A stretch of DNA of 64,000 nucleotides from Diphasiastrum complanatum (Eukaryota; Streptophyta; Lycopodiopsida; Lycopodiales; Lycopodiaceae). Location: positions 45,408,267-45,472,266 of the forward strand of contig CM055110.1 of assembly GCA_029204225.1 (NCBI GenBank). The letters are read 5' to 3'. Positions 24,157-35,503 of the stretch are shown here, piece after piece (the stretch's first letter is position 1; each line of letters begins with the position of its first letter). A program made the translations under genes and the position numbers. The notes beneath the pieces were generated by a model. It was not told the DNA's origin, did not search any database, and saw only the letters and a list, made by a program, of their open reading frames with translations.

Positions 24157-24570
24157 TCTCAGCATAGAAACTTTCCTTCCTCGCTCCCAAGTCTTATGTT
24201 GAGCATAACACCTCTTCAATCCTTAAGTGGGTATGTTATGCTCAGCATAAGATATTCTCTTAATCACTCCCGAGTTCTCTTCTGAGCATAGCGTGCTTTC
24301 TCACTCCATGAGATTATGTTATGTTGAGCATAGGATCTCCTCTTTCGCTCGCCCACCTATGTAGAACGCGGGTGAGCGAAAGAGGAGATCCTATGCTCAG
24401 CATAACATAACCTCGTGGAGTGAGAAAGCACGCTATGCTCATCATAGAACTCAGGAGCGATTAAGAGAATATCTTATATTGAGCATAACATACCCACTTA
24501 AGGATTGAATAGGTGTTATGCTCAGCATAAGACTTGGGAGCGAGGAAGGAAGATTTATATGCTGAGCATA
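24157..24570. repeat. Long hairpin (two ~200-bp arms) built of small palindromes
   Basis: Arm 24157-24354 is the near-perfect reverse complement of 24370-24570, with about a dozen mismatches, around a loop of about 15 bp containing TATGTAGAAC. Inside each arm the motif TATGCTGAGCATA, itself a palindrome, recurs with small changes about every 35-45 bp (for example 24205, 24228, 24268 and 24319). It could be a foldback/MITE-type element or the template of a hairpin RNA. No flanking duplication or transposase was recognised. Confidence 0.85.
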
Positions 24571-24820
24571 GCCAATAGTTGCAAAATATTAGAATTTTAT
24601 ATGCTCAACATAGAAACTACTTGTTTTTTTTGGCTTGGACTTAAAAATGTTTTAAAAACCTAAAAATTCAAACAAAACTGTTACTTTTAAATCAAATTTT
24701 TGGGTAAATTTTTTTCAATCAAACTCGAATTTCAAAAGATTTCTTTATTAAAATTCTAATAAGCTGCCAATAATAACTGTATTTTGCAGACCTTGAACAA
24801 AATTTTTGCAAAATTAAGGA

Positions 24821-24900
24821 TGTCAAAGATTTTCTTTCGGATATCAGGCCGAGCTCAAGATGTCAAAGATTTCCTTTCGGATGTCAGGCCGGCCTTAGGA
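24821..24900. repeat. 40-bp tandem duplication next to LTR D
   Basis: Two adjacent 40-bp units starting TGTCAAAGATTTTCTTTCGG and TGTCAAAGATTTCCTTTCGG, ending a few bases before the LTR of element D. Confidence 0.85.
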
Positions 24901-24906
24901 TGTTCT

Positions 24907-25654
24907 TGTTAGATTTCTTATGTTCAGTCTTAACCAAATCGTTCAAGTAATGAGCATCCTAAAAATTGAAGGCCAACTACATGTTTCGAACCTTCGCATT
25001 TTTACCTTTGAGATTTTTTGTGCCTTAATCATTTTTAGGCACCTTCGCCTTTTTCGCACCTTCGCGAAAAATGGGACACAGTGGCCAGAATGCCTTGGAA
25101 TCCATTTCAGGACCACCTTCGCCTTTTTCGTCTTTTTTCTGCCTTCGCTCTAGAGGCACCTTCGGGATCTACATACCTTCGCTCTAAGGGCACCTTCAGG
25201 ATTTTTGGGTTTTTTGCTACATTGGCAAACCGACGTCACCAACTTATCATCAAACCTAATAGCCAAATATCCCAAGGGCAGTACCTACTTTTGTACATAT
25301 ACAAAGACTGGAGTAAGTGGCATTTAAGGCTAATAAGATATTTGTCTCTCGACACTTGTAAATATATACTACTAGCTGAATTAAGCTATGTAAGGGGTTT
25401 TTCCCAATCAGAGTTATCTGTAGCTAGCGTTATTACGCTCAGCAAGCTGAAGTTATTACTTCAAGCCGTTGTACTCACTGTTGATATTAATTAGAGTGCA
25501 ATTCTTGTCTAACTACTGTATTGTTCATTTGTGCGATTCTATATGAATCATTTTTCTTGAATATTTCTGCTGCTAACTGTTGTGTTTCTGTTCCTACATG
25601 CCTACGCTCAAAGCTTTGACCTTCCGTTGCCTATCATCCCCATGTTTTATGACA
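24907..25654 (+). repeat. 5' LTR of copia element D (~748 bp)
   Basis: Begins TGTTAGATTTCTTATG and is similar, in opposite orientation, to the LTR of element G (41173-42092). That shared extent defines both ends; the right end is CATGTTTTATGACA. The U3 part contains several ACCTTCGC/GCACCTTCG units. The sequence after the LTR (TGGTGGCCAACAG) does not look like the tRNA-Met site used by A and B. Confidence 0.7.
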
Positions 25655-25712
25655 TGGTGGCCAACAGTATTCTGACAATTGTTGTTTCTACCAACAATCT
25701 CGTTTAACCAAA

Positions 25713-26336
25713 ATGGATAACAAGAGCATGACAAAGCAGAAGAAGAATAAAGGCCCGAAGCAATCAAAGCTAGACCAGAAACCAACTCACCACAAGGAAC
25801 AGTCGAACTCGCAGACAAAGAAGAAGCTGTTCTGCAAATATTGCCAACGAAACAACCACAAAATACAAGACTGTCGCATACTTCAAGCGAAGAACAACAG
25901 CAAAGGGCAGTCGAATCAAGTGGCGAATGCAGCTGCAGAAGCTCCACAGCCTATTCAAGAAATGGATCATGATGCCTTCATGACCAACCATCAAGGAGCA
26001 TCTGGCGACGGTTCTTGGCTCCTGAATTCCGGAGCCACTCAACACATGACTAGCCTCATTGGCTGTTTTGAGTCCTATACATCTTACAGTACTCAAAAAT
26101 TCGTTCACCTTTGCGACAATAGCACACAAGCTATCAAAGGTGAAGGCACTGTAAGATTATGCTTTGCAAATGATCAGTCTAAGCTACTCTCAAAAGTCTT
26201 GTATGTACCAAAGTTATCTACGAATTTGCTTTCTGTAAGCAAAATCACATATCTAGGACATAGAGTAGAATTCAAATGTGATCAATGTAAAGTAGTTGAT
26301 AGGACAGGCAAGATCCTAGCACTCAGAAAATCATAA
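25713..26336 (+). pseudogene. Copia element D, Gag tail and protease
   Basis: The ORF starts only 58 bp after the LTR and lacks the capsid domain, so most of gag is deleted. It has a Lys-rich stretch, a zinc knuckle CKYCQRNNHKIQDC and the protease site as WLLNSGATQHMT, where the catalytic Asp of DSGA is Asn. The protease would be inactive. The block VLYVPKLSTNLLSVSKITYL follows, and the frame stops after ILALRKS at the inserted hAT fragment. Confidence 0.85.
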
Positions 26337-26339
26337 ATG

Positions 26340-26615
26340 CAAAATGTCATTGACTCATTGCCTATGTTAAATGTACAGGCTGGAAGAGATCCGAGATCGA
26401 TGGCAATCAAGATGGGATTGGTTACATCATCCCCTACATGCAATGGCCCATATCCTTCACCCGTTGTGGAGGGGTCCAGCCCAATATCGAGATAGGGAGC
26501 TTAGGAATGGATGGAACACCTACATTCAAGCAGTCTATCCTAATCCTATTGACCATGATGCATTGATGGATGACTTGATGGTGTTTAGACGTGAGACTCT
26601 TGAGTTCAAAGAGGC
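26340..26615 (+). mobile_element. hAT transposase fragment inside copia element D
   Basis: The frame from 26371 to 26619 reads LEEIRDRWQSRWDWLHHPLH, AMAHILHPLW and NGWNTYIQAVYPNP. This resembles the hAT/DUF659 transposase segment around the motif RW...L..PLHAAAYFLNP. It separates ILALRKS of the D protease-linker from HEYLYKLSHCF, which adjoin in related elements, so it is an insertion. No terminal repeats or 8-bp duplication were recognised. The junction TGTACAG|G resembles a splice acceptor. Confidence 0.6.
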
Positions 26616-27990
26616 ATGAATACTTGTATAAATTAAGTCATTGCTTTTCTGTCTCTAGGCTCTTAATACTTCAATTAATTCAAATAAAGGTTTACTTTGG
26701 CATTATAGACTTGGTCATTTTAATCATGCTGTTGTACAACGAATGTCTAGATAATCTATTGTTCTTGATCTCGACTATCCTCGCAAAAAAGTTGAGTTAC
26801 CTGTCTGTCAAGACTGTCTAGTTGGTAAGCAGACTAGGAAACCATTTAAGTCAACCCATCAGCATGTTGCTAGAGGATTGCTAGATGTCGTACATTCAGA
26901 TATATGTGGCCCGATGAAAAATCCTTTGTTGAAGGATGCCAAGTATTTTATAACCTTTATTGATGAATTCTCCAGAAGAACGATGGTGTATTTCATAAAG
27001 AAGAAATCAGAAGTCTTCAACTGCTTCAGAATCTTCAAGAAGCGTGCAGAAAAGGAGACTGGAAGGACGATCAAGGCCCTAAGGTCAGATAACGGTGGAG
27101 AATATATCTTTGTCAAGTTTAAGGAGTACTACCAAAGCCAAGGCATTGAGCAGCAATTCATCACTCCTTACAGTCCTCAGTCTAATGGCTTAGTTGAGAG
27201 GAAGAACCGTACTTTGGTCGAATCTGCTAAGTGTATGCTATCGCATGCATCGTTGCCCAAGAGATTTTGGGCTGAAGCTGTCTCCACTGCAGCTTACCTC
27301 CAGAACAGATGTTCGACCAAGGCCCTCTCATACAAGACACCCCACGAGGTGTGGATAGGCTCTAAGCCTTCTTTGAAGAACCTAAGAGTGTTTGGGTGCA
27401 TTGCCTATGCGCAGATCCCAAAAGACACAAGGAAGAAATTAGACTTCCAAGGTCTCAAGACCATCCTAATCGGATATACTTCGTCTGATAACACCTACAG
27501 GTTGTACGATCCTGATACCCAGCAAATCTTGTATAGTCGGGATACAGTATTTATGGAGGATCAATTCATCGACCTCAAAGGCAAGGATATTGCTCAAAAA
27601 GAACCTACATCTCCTGCCATTGACACGACAGTCCGAGCTTCTAGCTCAGGCGTGTCTATTGTTGACCCACTTCGAGACAGCGAATCAGACAAAGATGTTG
27701 CCACCCAGCAACAAGTCCCAGGAGCTGTTCATCAGTCGAATCATCCCAGAAGATCAAGCCGAGTGCGCACACAGCCCACAAGGTATACTCCTGAGTCTGC
27801 ATGTCTCTTAATGCAGGAACCGATGACAGTCTAAGAGGCACTCAACCAACCAGACTCTGATCTCTGGAGAGAAGCCAGGACAAAGAATATTCCTCTCTGA
27901 TCAAGAATCAGACATGGTCATTAGTCGAAGCTCCTATTGGCTGCAATATTATTGATTGCAAATGGATCTTTAAGATCAAATATAATGCCA
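26616..27990 (+). pseudogene. Copia element D, GAG-pre-integrase, integrase and start of RT
   Basis: WHYRLGHFNHAVVQRMS (about 26698), a stop, LPVCQDCLVGKQTRKPF, then the integrase frame 26878-27834: DVVHSDICGP, FITFIDEFSR, RSDNGGEYIF and NGLVERKNRTLVES, with the catalytic D, D and E in place. An acidic linker (PLRDSESDKD) and SSRVRTQPTRY follow to a stop at 27834. Broken codons for the RT start (CKWIFKIKYNA) end at about 27990, where unrelated sequence starts. Pol is truncated there. Confidence 0.85.
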
Positions 27991-28143
27991 TGAGAAAAAC
28001 GAGAGATATCATTCAACAAGAATGCTAAGGTGTAGAACAATAGCGAATCTGTATATTGAAGTTGTAAATACAACGATCAAACCACAATATAATTGCGCTG
28101 ATAGGCGCATGATCCTACTAACAGATTGAAGACAATTCTAAAA

Positions 28144-28237
<94 letters not shown>

Positions 28238-28454
28238 GAGTCAGCTACTGATGAAAGGTGTTCTCTGTAATCTGACCTCACGTATCATAATCCATATGCC
28301 TAATTCCTTTTGCAATCTTTCTTTCACGATAGTCTATGACTCCTACACTGATAATCTGATTTCACACACAAAGAACTGCTCGTAACTCCATTCTCCAAGT
28401 AATCCACGATCCTTTTGGTTATAACAATTTTCTTGTTTCCCCTTCAAATAGAAG
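27991..28454 (+). repeat. Putative 5' LTR of copia element E, with (TC)44 array
   Basis: This is sequence between the broken end of D and a tRNA-Met-type primer-binding site. It starts TGAGAAAAACGAGAG and carries an 88-bp TC array at 28148-28235. The right end lacks a clear CA, no second copy was found, and the LTR call rests on position only. Confidence 0.4.
28148..28235. repeat. (TC)n microsatellite, 44 units
   Basis: 88 bp of uninterrupted TC within the putative LTR of element E. Confidence 0.98.
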
Positions 28455-28530
28455 TGGTATCAGAGTTGATATCTATTTTCACCCATAGAGTGATATCAGT
28501 GCATGCTCCCACAGGAGTGGTATTAGAGCC
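28455..28530 (+). other. Two primer-binding-site-like sequences of element E
   Basis: TGGTATCAGAG at 28455 and TGGTATTAGAGCC at 28518, 63 bp apart, each preceded by GAAG or GGAG and a related context. A local duplication of the site with later change is likely. The first is the more standard. Confidence 0.55.
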
Positions 28531-28621
28531 AAGGTTCATTGGATTACTAGAGTCTAGGACTTATTCTAGCTCTATAGAACTATTCTTTCTGTTTGTAATT
28601 CATCTCTGCTACACGATCGTT

Positions 28622-29830
28622 ATGGAAGGTTCAACCTCGAAAATCCGCTTGATCAAAAAATTTAACGGAGATGACTTCCACATGTGGAAGTTCCAAATGA
28701 GGATGATCCTGATTGAGAAAGAGCTGTGGGGGTACATAAATGGTTCAATACCCAAGCCGGTAGAACCTGAACTGCTTCCATCATGGGAAGCAAAGGATGG
28801 CAAAGCACTTGCCATTGTATCCCTAAATCTGAAAGACACTCAGATTGCTCACGTGTTAAACAACACCACCTCCAAAAAAGTGTGGGATATTCTTACAAGC
28901 ATCTACGAGACCTCAGATGTGTCCACTTGTCTCTTCTTGAGGAAGAAGATGCTGACACTCAGAATGAGCGAAGGCACCTCAGTAAGCGACCATCTGAATG
29001 AGCTCAAACAAGTGCTAAACCAACTGGCTGCAATAGGATCACCTATATCAGAAGAAGACTCTGCCATGTCTCTTCTTGCCAGTCTTCCATCCTCCTATGA
29101 CAATTTAGTGTTGCTTCTTAACAACACTCATGCGCTGTCTCTACAAAAATTGACAGCAAGTTTGTTGCAAGAAGAAGTAAGGAGGAAAAGCTTGTCCACG
29201 TCAACGAGTACCAAATCCATGGCACTCTACTCAACCAAGCAGCAGTCCAAGAAGAAGAAAGGCTTCAAGGACAAGAAAACAAAGGCAGAACAACCAGTAG
29301 CTTTGCAACCACAATAGCAATAGTACAGCACCAATCATCGTCTAAGACCAAGCTATTTTGCAGGTACTACAAAAGAACCAACCATGATATCAAGGACTAT
29401 CGCATCCTCAGACATAATGAAGCCAAGAAAAAGATGCAACAGCAGCAACAAGGCAGCTCTGACACAGTCAAAGATTCGCAAAAAGATGAGAGAGTGCTGA
29501 TGGTACAAGACCAACCTAACAGAGATGCCCATCAATGGTATCTCGATTCAAGTGCCTCTTAGCACATGACGCATGCAAAGACCTCTTCTCTCTACTCACA
29601 GCTACAAAATCGAAGTACATCTTCCTTGGTGACTCCAGTTCACATCAAGTCAAAGGCCAAGGCTCTATTCGACTACAATTCTCTGATGGCATCACTAGAC
29701 AGCTTAATGGTGTACTTTATGTACCCAGATTTACAAAGAACTTATTGTCTATTAGCAAGATCACTGATCTAGTGATCCTCAAGAGGGATTGGTTGTCAGA
29801 TTACTTGATCTATCAATCTACTTGAGATTA
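28622..29830 (+). pseudogene. Copia element E, Gag and protease, truncated
   Basis: The ATG at 28622 opens a UBN2-type Gag: LIKKFNGDDFHMWKFQMRMI, ALAIVSLNLKDTQIAHVLNN, LFLRKKMLTLRMSEG, ALLASLPSSYDNL-like block and a Lys-rich end at 29317. The zinc knuckle follows as CRYYKRTNHDIKDYR, with two of the three Cys after the first changed to Tyr. The protease site is WYLDSSAS, stop, HMT. A shifted frame gives LYVPRFTKNLLSISKITD. The element then ends in unrelated sequence. Gag itself is uninterrupted, but the rest is dead. Confidence 0.85.
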
Positions 29831-30900
29831 AGATCAATCTAGATCAATTCTAGACACAAAATCCTAACAAGAACAATCATTAATTGAGGGTAGGTGTACT
29901 TTTTGGTTTCACATGTGTGAAACACTATCTGAGCACGAAATCCAACCTGAAAATCAAGTACACATTGATAGAACCTCAAAACAGTCAAAACAAATGTAGA
30001 CAAATGGAGAGAATCACTCAAAATTGCTTCCAAAACCAAGATTGGTGTCTCACACTGATTATGGCCAAATGTGGCTCTATATATATACAATAAGTGAGAG
30101 CTCATGGTACTGATCATCCCTCTGACCCCACATGTGTGAAGATGCTTTGTCATATGATGATTCATCATGCAAAACTGACACTTGGACAAAACCTTCTATT
30201 TTGAGCACTTTTGGTCCATTTTCCTTCTATATGGAGATCTACTTGGAAATCTTCTAGAAGTCAAAATTCGCCTACTTCAGCTTATTCCACACGTGTGAGA
30301 TGTCCTCTACACATGGGATATGACACCTAACCAAAGGATGTGGCTCATGCAATCAATAGATTGATGCCATGTGTCATATGTCTAGAAAACTAGTTTTTGG
30401 CCATTTTAGCCACTAGAACTTGAATTAAATCATATGTACAACATATATGATTATGGTACATGACAAGTACACTAGTTTCACATGTGGAAATAGGCTCCAC
30501 ACATGTGTGTTTATCTATATACAAGATTTTTGGCCTCTACCAAGCTTATTTTTGCATTTTTAACACTTCTCAAAAATCTAGCTTGGTAAATCTAGCTTGA
30601 TGGAAAACATGATGATCTTGAACTTGACTCCATGGGCTGAATTGGTATTTTTTGGTTCAAAAGGTGTGAAGATCATCCAATGAGCTTGATTTTGATCTGA
30701 AATCACCATATCCATGATAGTGCTTCTTTGATGTTGACATCTTTGATGAGCTTGAGAGCTTTGCACCATCCTAGCACCTCCAAAATTGATTCCTTCCAAT
30801 TTTCATGTAGATGCTTGACCTTGAGGCTTGCTCCTCCTTCATGTGCATGCTCCTTCACGCAAGCCACTCACATCAATGCTTGCTCTTCTTGAATCCCAAC
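29831..30900. other. LTR-like region with several CACRTGTG palindromes
   Basis: No coding content. It contains GTTTCACATGTGTGAAAC (29906-29923), a TATA-like CTATATATATAC near 30075 and further CACATGTG/CACACGTG motifs near 30125, 30285, 30478 and 30494. The first closely resembles the palindrome in the LTR of element B, so a related LTR or leader is likely. No TG...CA ends were fixed. Confidence 0.4.
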
Positions 30901-32801
30901 AAATTTAAGCTTTTTCTAGACCATATCATCCCAATTGATGATGATGGGAGTTGCAAACATGCAAAATGCCGCTATCACACCCATTTACATTAGTGGGAGT
31001 GTTTTGGGCATGGGAACTTTTTTGATGGGGGTAAAAGAAATGCAAACAAGTAAAAATGTTGCTCTTTATACACCCTTTTTACATGCATTCACCACAATAC
31101 AAGAGGCTAGGACACCAAAAGTAGGTTTTTTTATCTTCAGATGTTGTGTTGGGATGGTCAATAACCAAACCATTTTATGAAATGGCATAAAAAGATATTA
31201 TACAATTTCTCATAATTGGATTGTATGTTGGTTCTATATAAAATCTTGCAACAATTTCTGGTTGTTTGTCTTCCAATGTAGAGACATACAATTTGTGGTC
31301 GTTTGTCATCCAATGTAGAGACATTACCCCAATGCATGTCAAAGGTCATATAAGTTCGAACATATTTGTGCACAAAAGATCACAAAGGTGATGCATAATT
31401 GTTTATGATAAGGCCATGGAGAACATCAATGACATTTTCAAAGTAAATGAATTTATGTGTTATCCACCACACACTAACCCAATGTAAAGCTCTTCATAAT
31501 GAGTGATGTACTATTTATTTGACATGGGTGATGTTTTTTAAAATGGCTACCATTTTCTAATCCATGTTGTTTGTTTGCAATCATAATTGCCATGTACAAA
31601 TTCAATCATTTGCAATTGGAAATGATTGTGTGCTTGGTGAAACTTCCAAGTGGAAAGGACGATCAATCTAAGTGGGATATATGGGTAGAGTTGTTCATTG
31701 TGGCCAGCTAGGCGCATGCTCAATTCCCAACCTTTGCGAAGTGACATCATAGGGGCTTGCCCCTTACATGGCATTGCCCAACTAGCATTGCTATGTTGTA
31801 TATAACCGACCACTAGTAATTTAACACGTTGCAAAATGTTGTAGCTTAAAGTGCATAGATACATCGACATGAAAGGTCCCAATGCCCTTATAGCAAAACA
31901 AACGAGAAAGTGGTGATCGCCACAATGAAGACTTGCATCAATGAAAAAACCTCACATTTTTCACATTTTGATTACTCGCAAAATGTGCACATTTGTATGG
32001 CAAGCAAGCAATCTAGGTTTAAAAATAGAATTTTTAATTACTTACAATATTCATGAGCACTCCAAAATTGGTTGCAACTCTTTTTGCTTTATGTTCATAT
32101 TTCAACCACATGAACTTCAGTCATGAGCATGCGTTTACTCGATTGTGGTGTGAATTAACGCCAACAGTGTCACCAAGTACATCTCAAGCCCTTTCCAAAG
32201 AAGACTAGCTCAAAAGTAAGGAACTCAACAACTTTTAGTCTCGTCACTTCCACGTTAGACAAATAATATTGTCTAACTTCGCTAACCGTACTATGAAAAA
32301 TATATAGTGTTGCAAAATAGCTATTTAAAAATCAGAATTATATCAATAATGAATGCATAGCGAGTAGCATCACTTGGTTATTACGAATAAGCATAGCATC
32401 TATCCTCCACCTCTTATGCTCTAATACTAAATTCACCTTTACAATGTTCAAATCATAGGTCCCGCGGTACCACAATATAATATATTATTTAATATTTAAT
32501 ATTTTTTTAATTTTTGTTTTACCTAAACCTACCCCCGCCCCCCTCGCGTTTCCATCTGAAATTTTTTTTGTGCCCTCCTCCGCCCTGCCATTGCTGCTGT
32601 TTTGCCTGTCTGCCTTCGATCCCTTGCGTCGCCCTTCGCCCACGCAATGCCCTGCCCTGCCCTGCATCTGATTTGCTTCGCCCTGCCTTCGCCCATTTTT
32701 AGCGTCTCTCCAACAGTGAACCCTGCTGTTTTTTTTTCCAACAATCCATCCTTCCAGCTCCAGCTTCATCTGCATTTTTTTCCCTAGTTTTCTCCATCGC
32801 A
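30901..32801. other. Unassigned region with a 38-bp tandem duplication
   Basis: Mostly AT-rich sequence with no recognised gene. Two adjacent 38-bp units at 31250-31287 and 31288-31325 share TTTGTC and CCAATGTAGAGACAT. From about 32530 the base composition turns CT- and GC-rich, leading into the hAT remnant, and may be its 5' untranslated part. Confidence 0.4.
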
Positions 32802-34638
32802 ATGGTGCATTCCGACATTTCCGGTCTGTGGGACGAGGTAGACATTGTCAGGCGGCTTGTCGACAAGTCCAACAAGACCAGTCAGAATATCGTGCGTTGC
32901 CGATACTGCCTCGTCGAATTTGTTGCGTCCCTCACTCGCCTTAAAGGCCACCTGCTCGGTGCACGCCAAAAATGGTGGCACCTTAAATGCTGCCCCTTGT
33001 GGCAGCATGTCCGTCCCCGACAGGCAGCGACTAGTGGACACATACGGGCCATGTCTTGTGGCGGGGGAGAACACCATTTCAAAGGGCGTTCTCCGGTTTT
33101 GCACCGCTCCTTGGCTGGCACGCATGAGGAGTTTGCCCCTCCACCAGTGCACTTCACTTAGGCTACTGCACCCATCCCTGCCAGTGCATCCCACTCTCCT
33201 CATTCCACGTCTACAGCCGATGCATCCACTAGTGCCCAGCCTGTCGCGTCATCGTCCATTCCTGTCACGGTTGGTGCACCGTGCTGGAGGTCCACCACCC
33301 GTCGCCCACCAGGTAGAGCCCTTGGGTAGTAGACCATTCGCGGCGCGCATCAGCTGCACATGGACAGAGAGGCCACACAGGCCGTGGCTAATTTGATTTA
33401 CGAGCTGAACCTACCTTTTGCCATCACCAATTCTGAGCCCTTCAGAAGGGCATTCCGCCTTGCACAGTCTGTCAGCCCTAGCTGGAGAGTCTCTGGTTCA
33501 GAGGTTGTCCGTACACACATGTTGAGAGATAGGGTCGAGTCCTTGTCCAGAGAAATGGAGCTTCTACGCTGCCACTGGGCCACATATGGACGCAGCATCA
33601 TGTCCGATGGCTGGACTGATGTCAGGAGGAGGCTGATCCTCAACATCTTGGTCTCCAGCTGCATGGGTACACAGTTTTTGAGAGCCGTGGATTGCAGTAG
33701 AGGGGGGAGAGTCATATCTGCAGATTTCATGTACGACGTCATTAGGTCTTCCATCTTGTCCATAGGCCCACAGCATGTCGTTACGGTGGTGTTTGCCAGT
33801 TCAGAGAGAGATGAGGCAGACCATACAGGTGCAGGGCACACGCCACGGGCAGGGGTCACAGGTGCATCACGTGGTAGAGGTGGGACACATGGCACATGTT
33901 ATACCGGGAGACAGGCAGGGCACACAGAGGGGGGACAGTGGCATACCTACCTATGCCGACATGATGGAGGGGGCTCTTGATAGAGGGCATAGTGATTTAG
34001 ATGCCGGTCCGACAGATGTTTGGATGCGTGCAGTACAGAGTCATGGCCGTTACTACGACAGCACACCAAAGGAGGCACCAGATGACTTTGATTGCACAGA
34101 TTGGGAGGCCATGCAGGGTCCACAGGGTGCACATGATGAGGCACGGGATGAGGCACGGGTTGATTTTGGAGATGGTGCACAGGATGATTCAAGGGATGTT
34201 GCACAGGATGAGGCCCAGATCCAAGAGCATTTGTATTCAGATGCCCAGCTGGACGACCTGATTGCCACATTGGATTTCGAGGCTCAGCAGATGCTGAGTG
34301 TCAGGGCACCCCCTTCATCTCTTACCAACATGCCATACACAGAGACCGAGCCAGAGCAACCGCACGAGGTGTCTACAGTTCCTCCAGCTCCTCAGAGGGT
34401 GTATGTGCGCCGCACAGCTCCTCCAGTGCCACCAATGCCATTCAGGCTTGCAGCCCCTCCATCGTCGTCCACTTCTGCAGCACCAGGTCTCCATGGCATG
34501 CCACCATCTGTGCCCAGGTTTTCTCTTGCAGTGCCCACATCCACAGTGGCTCCTCCAACTGCTCCCCCAGTGGCAACACCCACTCTAAGACATGTCAAAC
34601 AAATATATACATTCCAAAGGAGTAATAAAGGAATGTAG
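32802..34638 (+). pseudogene. hAT-family transposase remnant (BED finger, DUF659, acidic/Pro-rich end)
   Basis: From the ATG at 32802 one frame reads DEVDIVRRLVDKSNKTSQNI, VRCRYCLVEFVASLTRLKGHLLG (a BED-type zinc finger, CX2C then H), a stop at 33159, a Ser/Thr/Pro-rich linker and two adjacent stops near 33327. The same frame continues from 33360 as LNLPFAITNSEPFRRAF, SIMSDGWTDVRRRLILNILV and FLRAVDCSRGG, the DUF659 block of hAT transposases. Near 33790 the catalytic core is missing; a second frame (33775-34638) continues with an acidic region (GRYYDSTPKE, DFDCTDWEAM) and a Pro-rich tail. It is GC-richer than its surroundings. Nonsense codons, a frame change and the lost core make it a dead remnant. 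Confidence 0.72.
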
Positions 34639-34860
34639 TTAGTGAGTGAAAATAGAGCTCAAATAAAGCCAACATCACAAAGAATGGAAAATGAATATCA
34701 CAAAAATGCCAATCTAGAAAAAAAAAAATCTAGAATCTAGATTTGTAACTATAACAATGACCTTAAAAAATGACAATAAATCAAGTGGCAACTATTCTCA
34801 ACTTAATTGTAGTTTGTAGCTAGAAACGAGATAAATGTTTAAAACATAATGAACATATGC
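34639..34860. other. Gap between hAT remnant and the eL22 stop codon
   Basis: Only about 220 bp of AT-rich DNA, which must include the 3' UTR and polyadenylation region of the eL22 gene on the minus strand. Confidence 0.5.
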
Positions 34861-35457
34861 TTAGTCCTCATCTTCTGCTTCATTATCAGCAATATTGAAG
34901 TATCGAAGCTCATACACATTTCTATCCTTATTTGATGCTATGACTCGCAACCAATCCCTTACGTTGTGCTTCTTCAAATACTTCTTTGTAAGATACTTTA
35001 AATACCTGCAAAGACCAAACTAAGTGATTGATTAAAATGCCATAACACAAATTTCAATAGATACATAAGAAAAAGAATGTTCTTAGGTGTCATCAATTCA
35101 ATCAACAACTTGATGCAATAACCTTAAACCTTGACCCTCTCTTGTTAAGACAAAAAAGGTTTCAAATATTCCAAGGCTTACTTTCCTAGTAAGACTACCT
35201 CTAATTAGATACAAGTATTATCAAGACTTACAAATAGGCTACCTCTTATTACAAGTATGTAGAAACAAGTATTAAATAAGAAAAACTAGAAGCAAACATT
35301 GCAAGCGTAGTAAGAAGACTAGTGAAAATCATGGTTTTGGTAAAGATTTGATTGTAGAAGAGGGAACCACAAAATGAAAAATGATACACGACAACTAACA
35401 TCCAATGTTGCATGTTCTGTTCCTAACAAACAACCTCTTAGGAAACCAACCTTCCTA

Positions 35458-35503
<46 letters not shown>

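Noticed and set aside
31547-31882. 111-codon minus-strand ORF
   Set aside because: No motif, no neighbouring exon signals and unremarkable length for chance.
32485-33396. Several other frames over the hAT remnant and its leader
   Set aside because: They overlap the frame that carries the BED finger and DUF659 motifs and look like GC-rich shadows of it.
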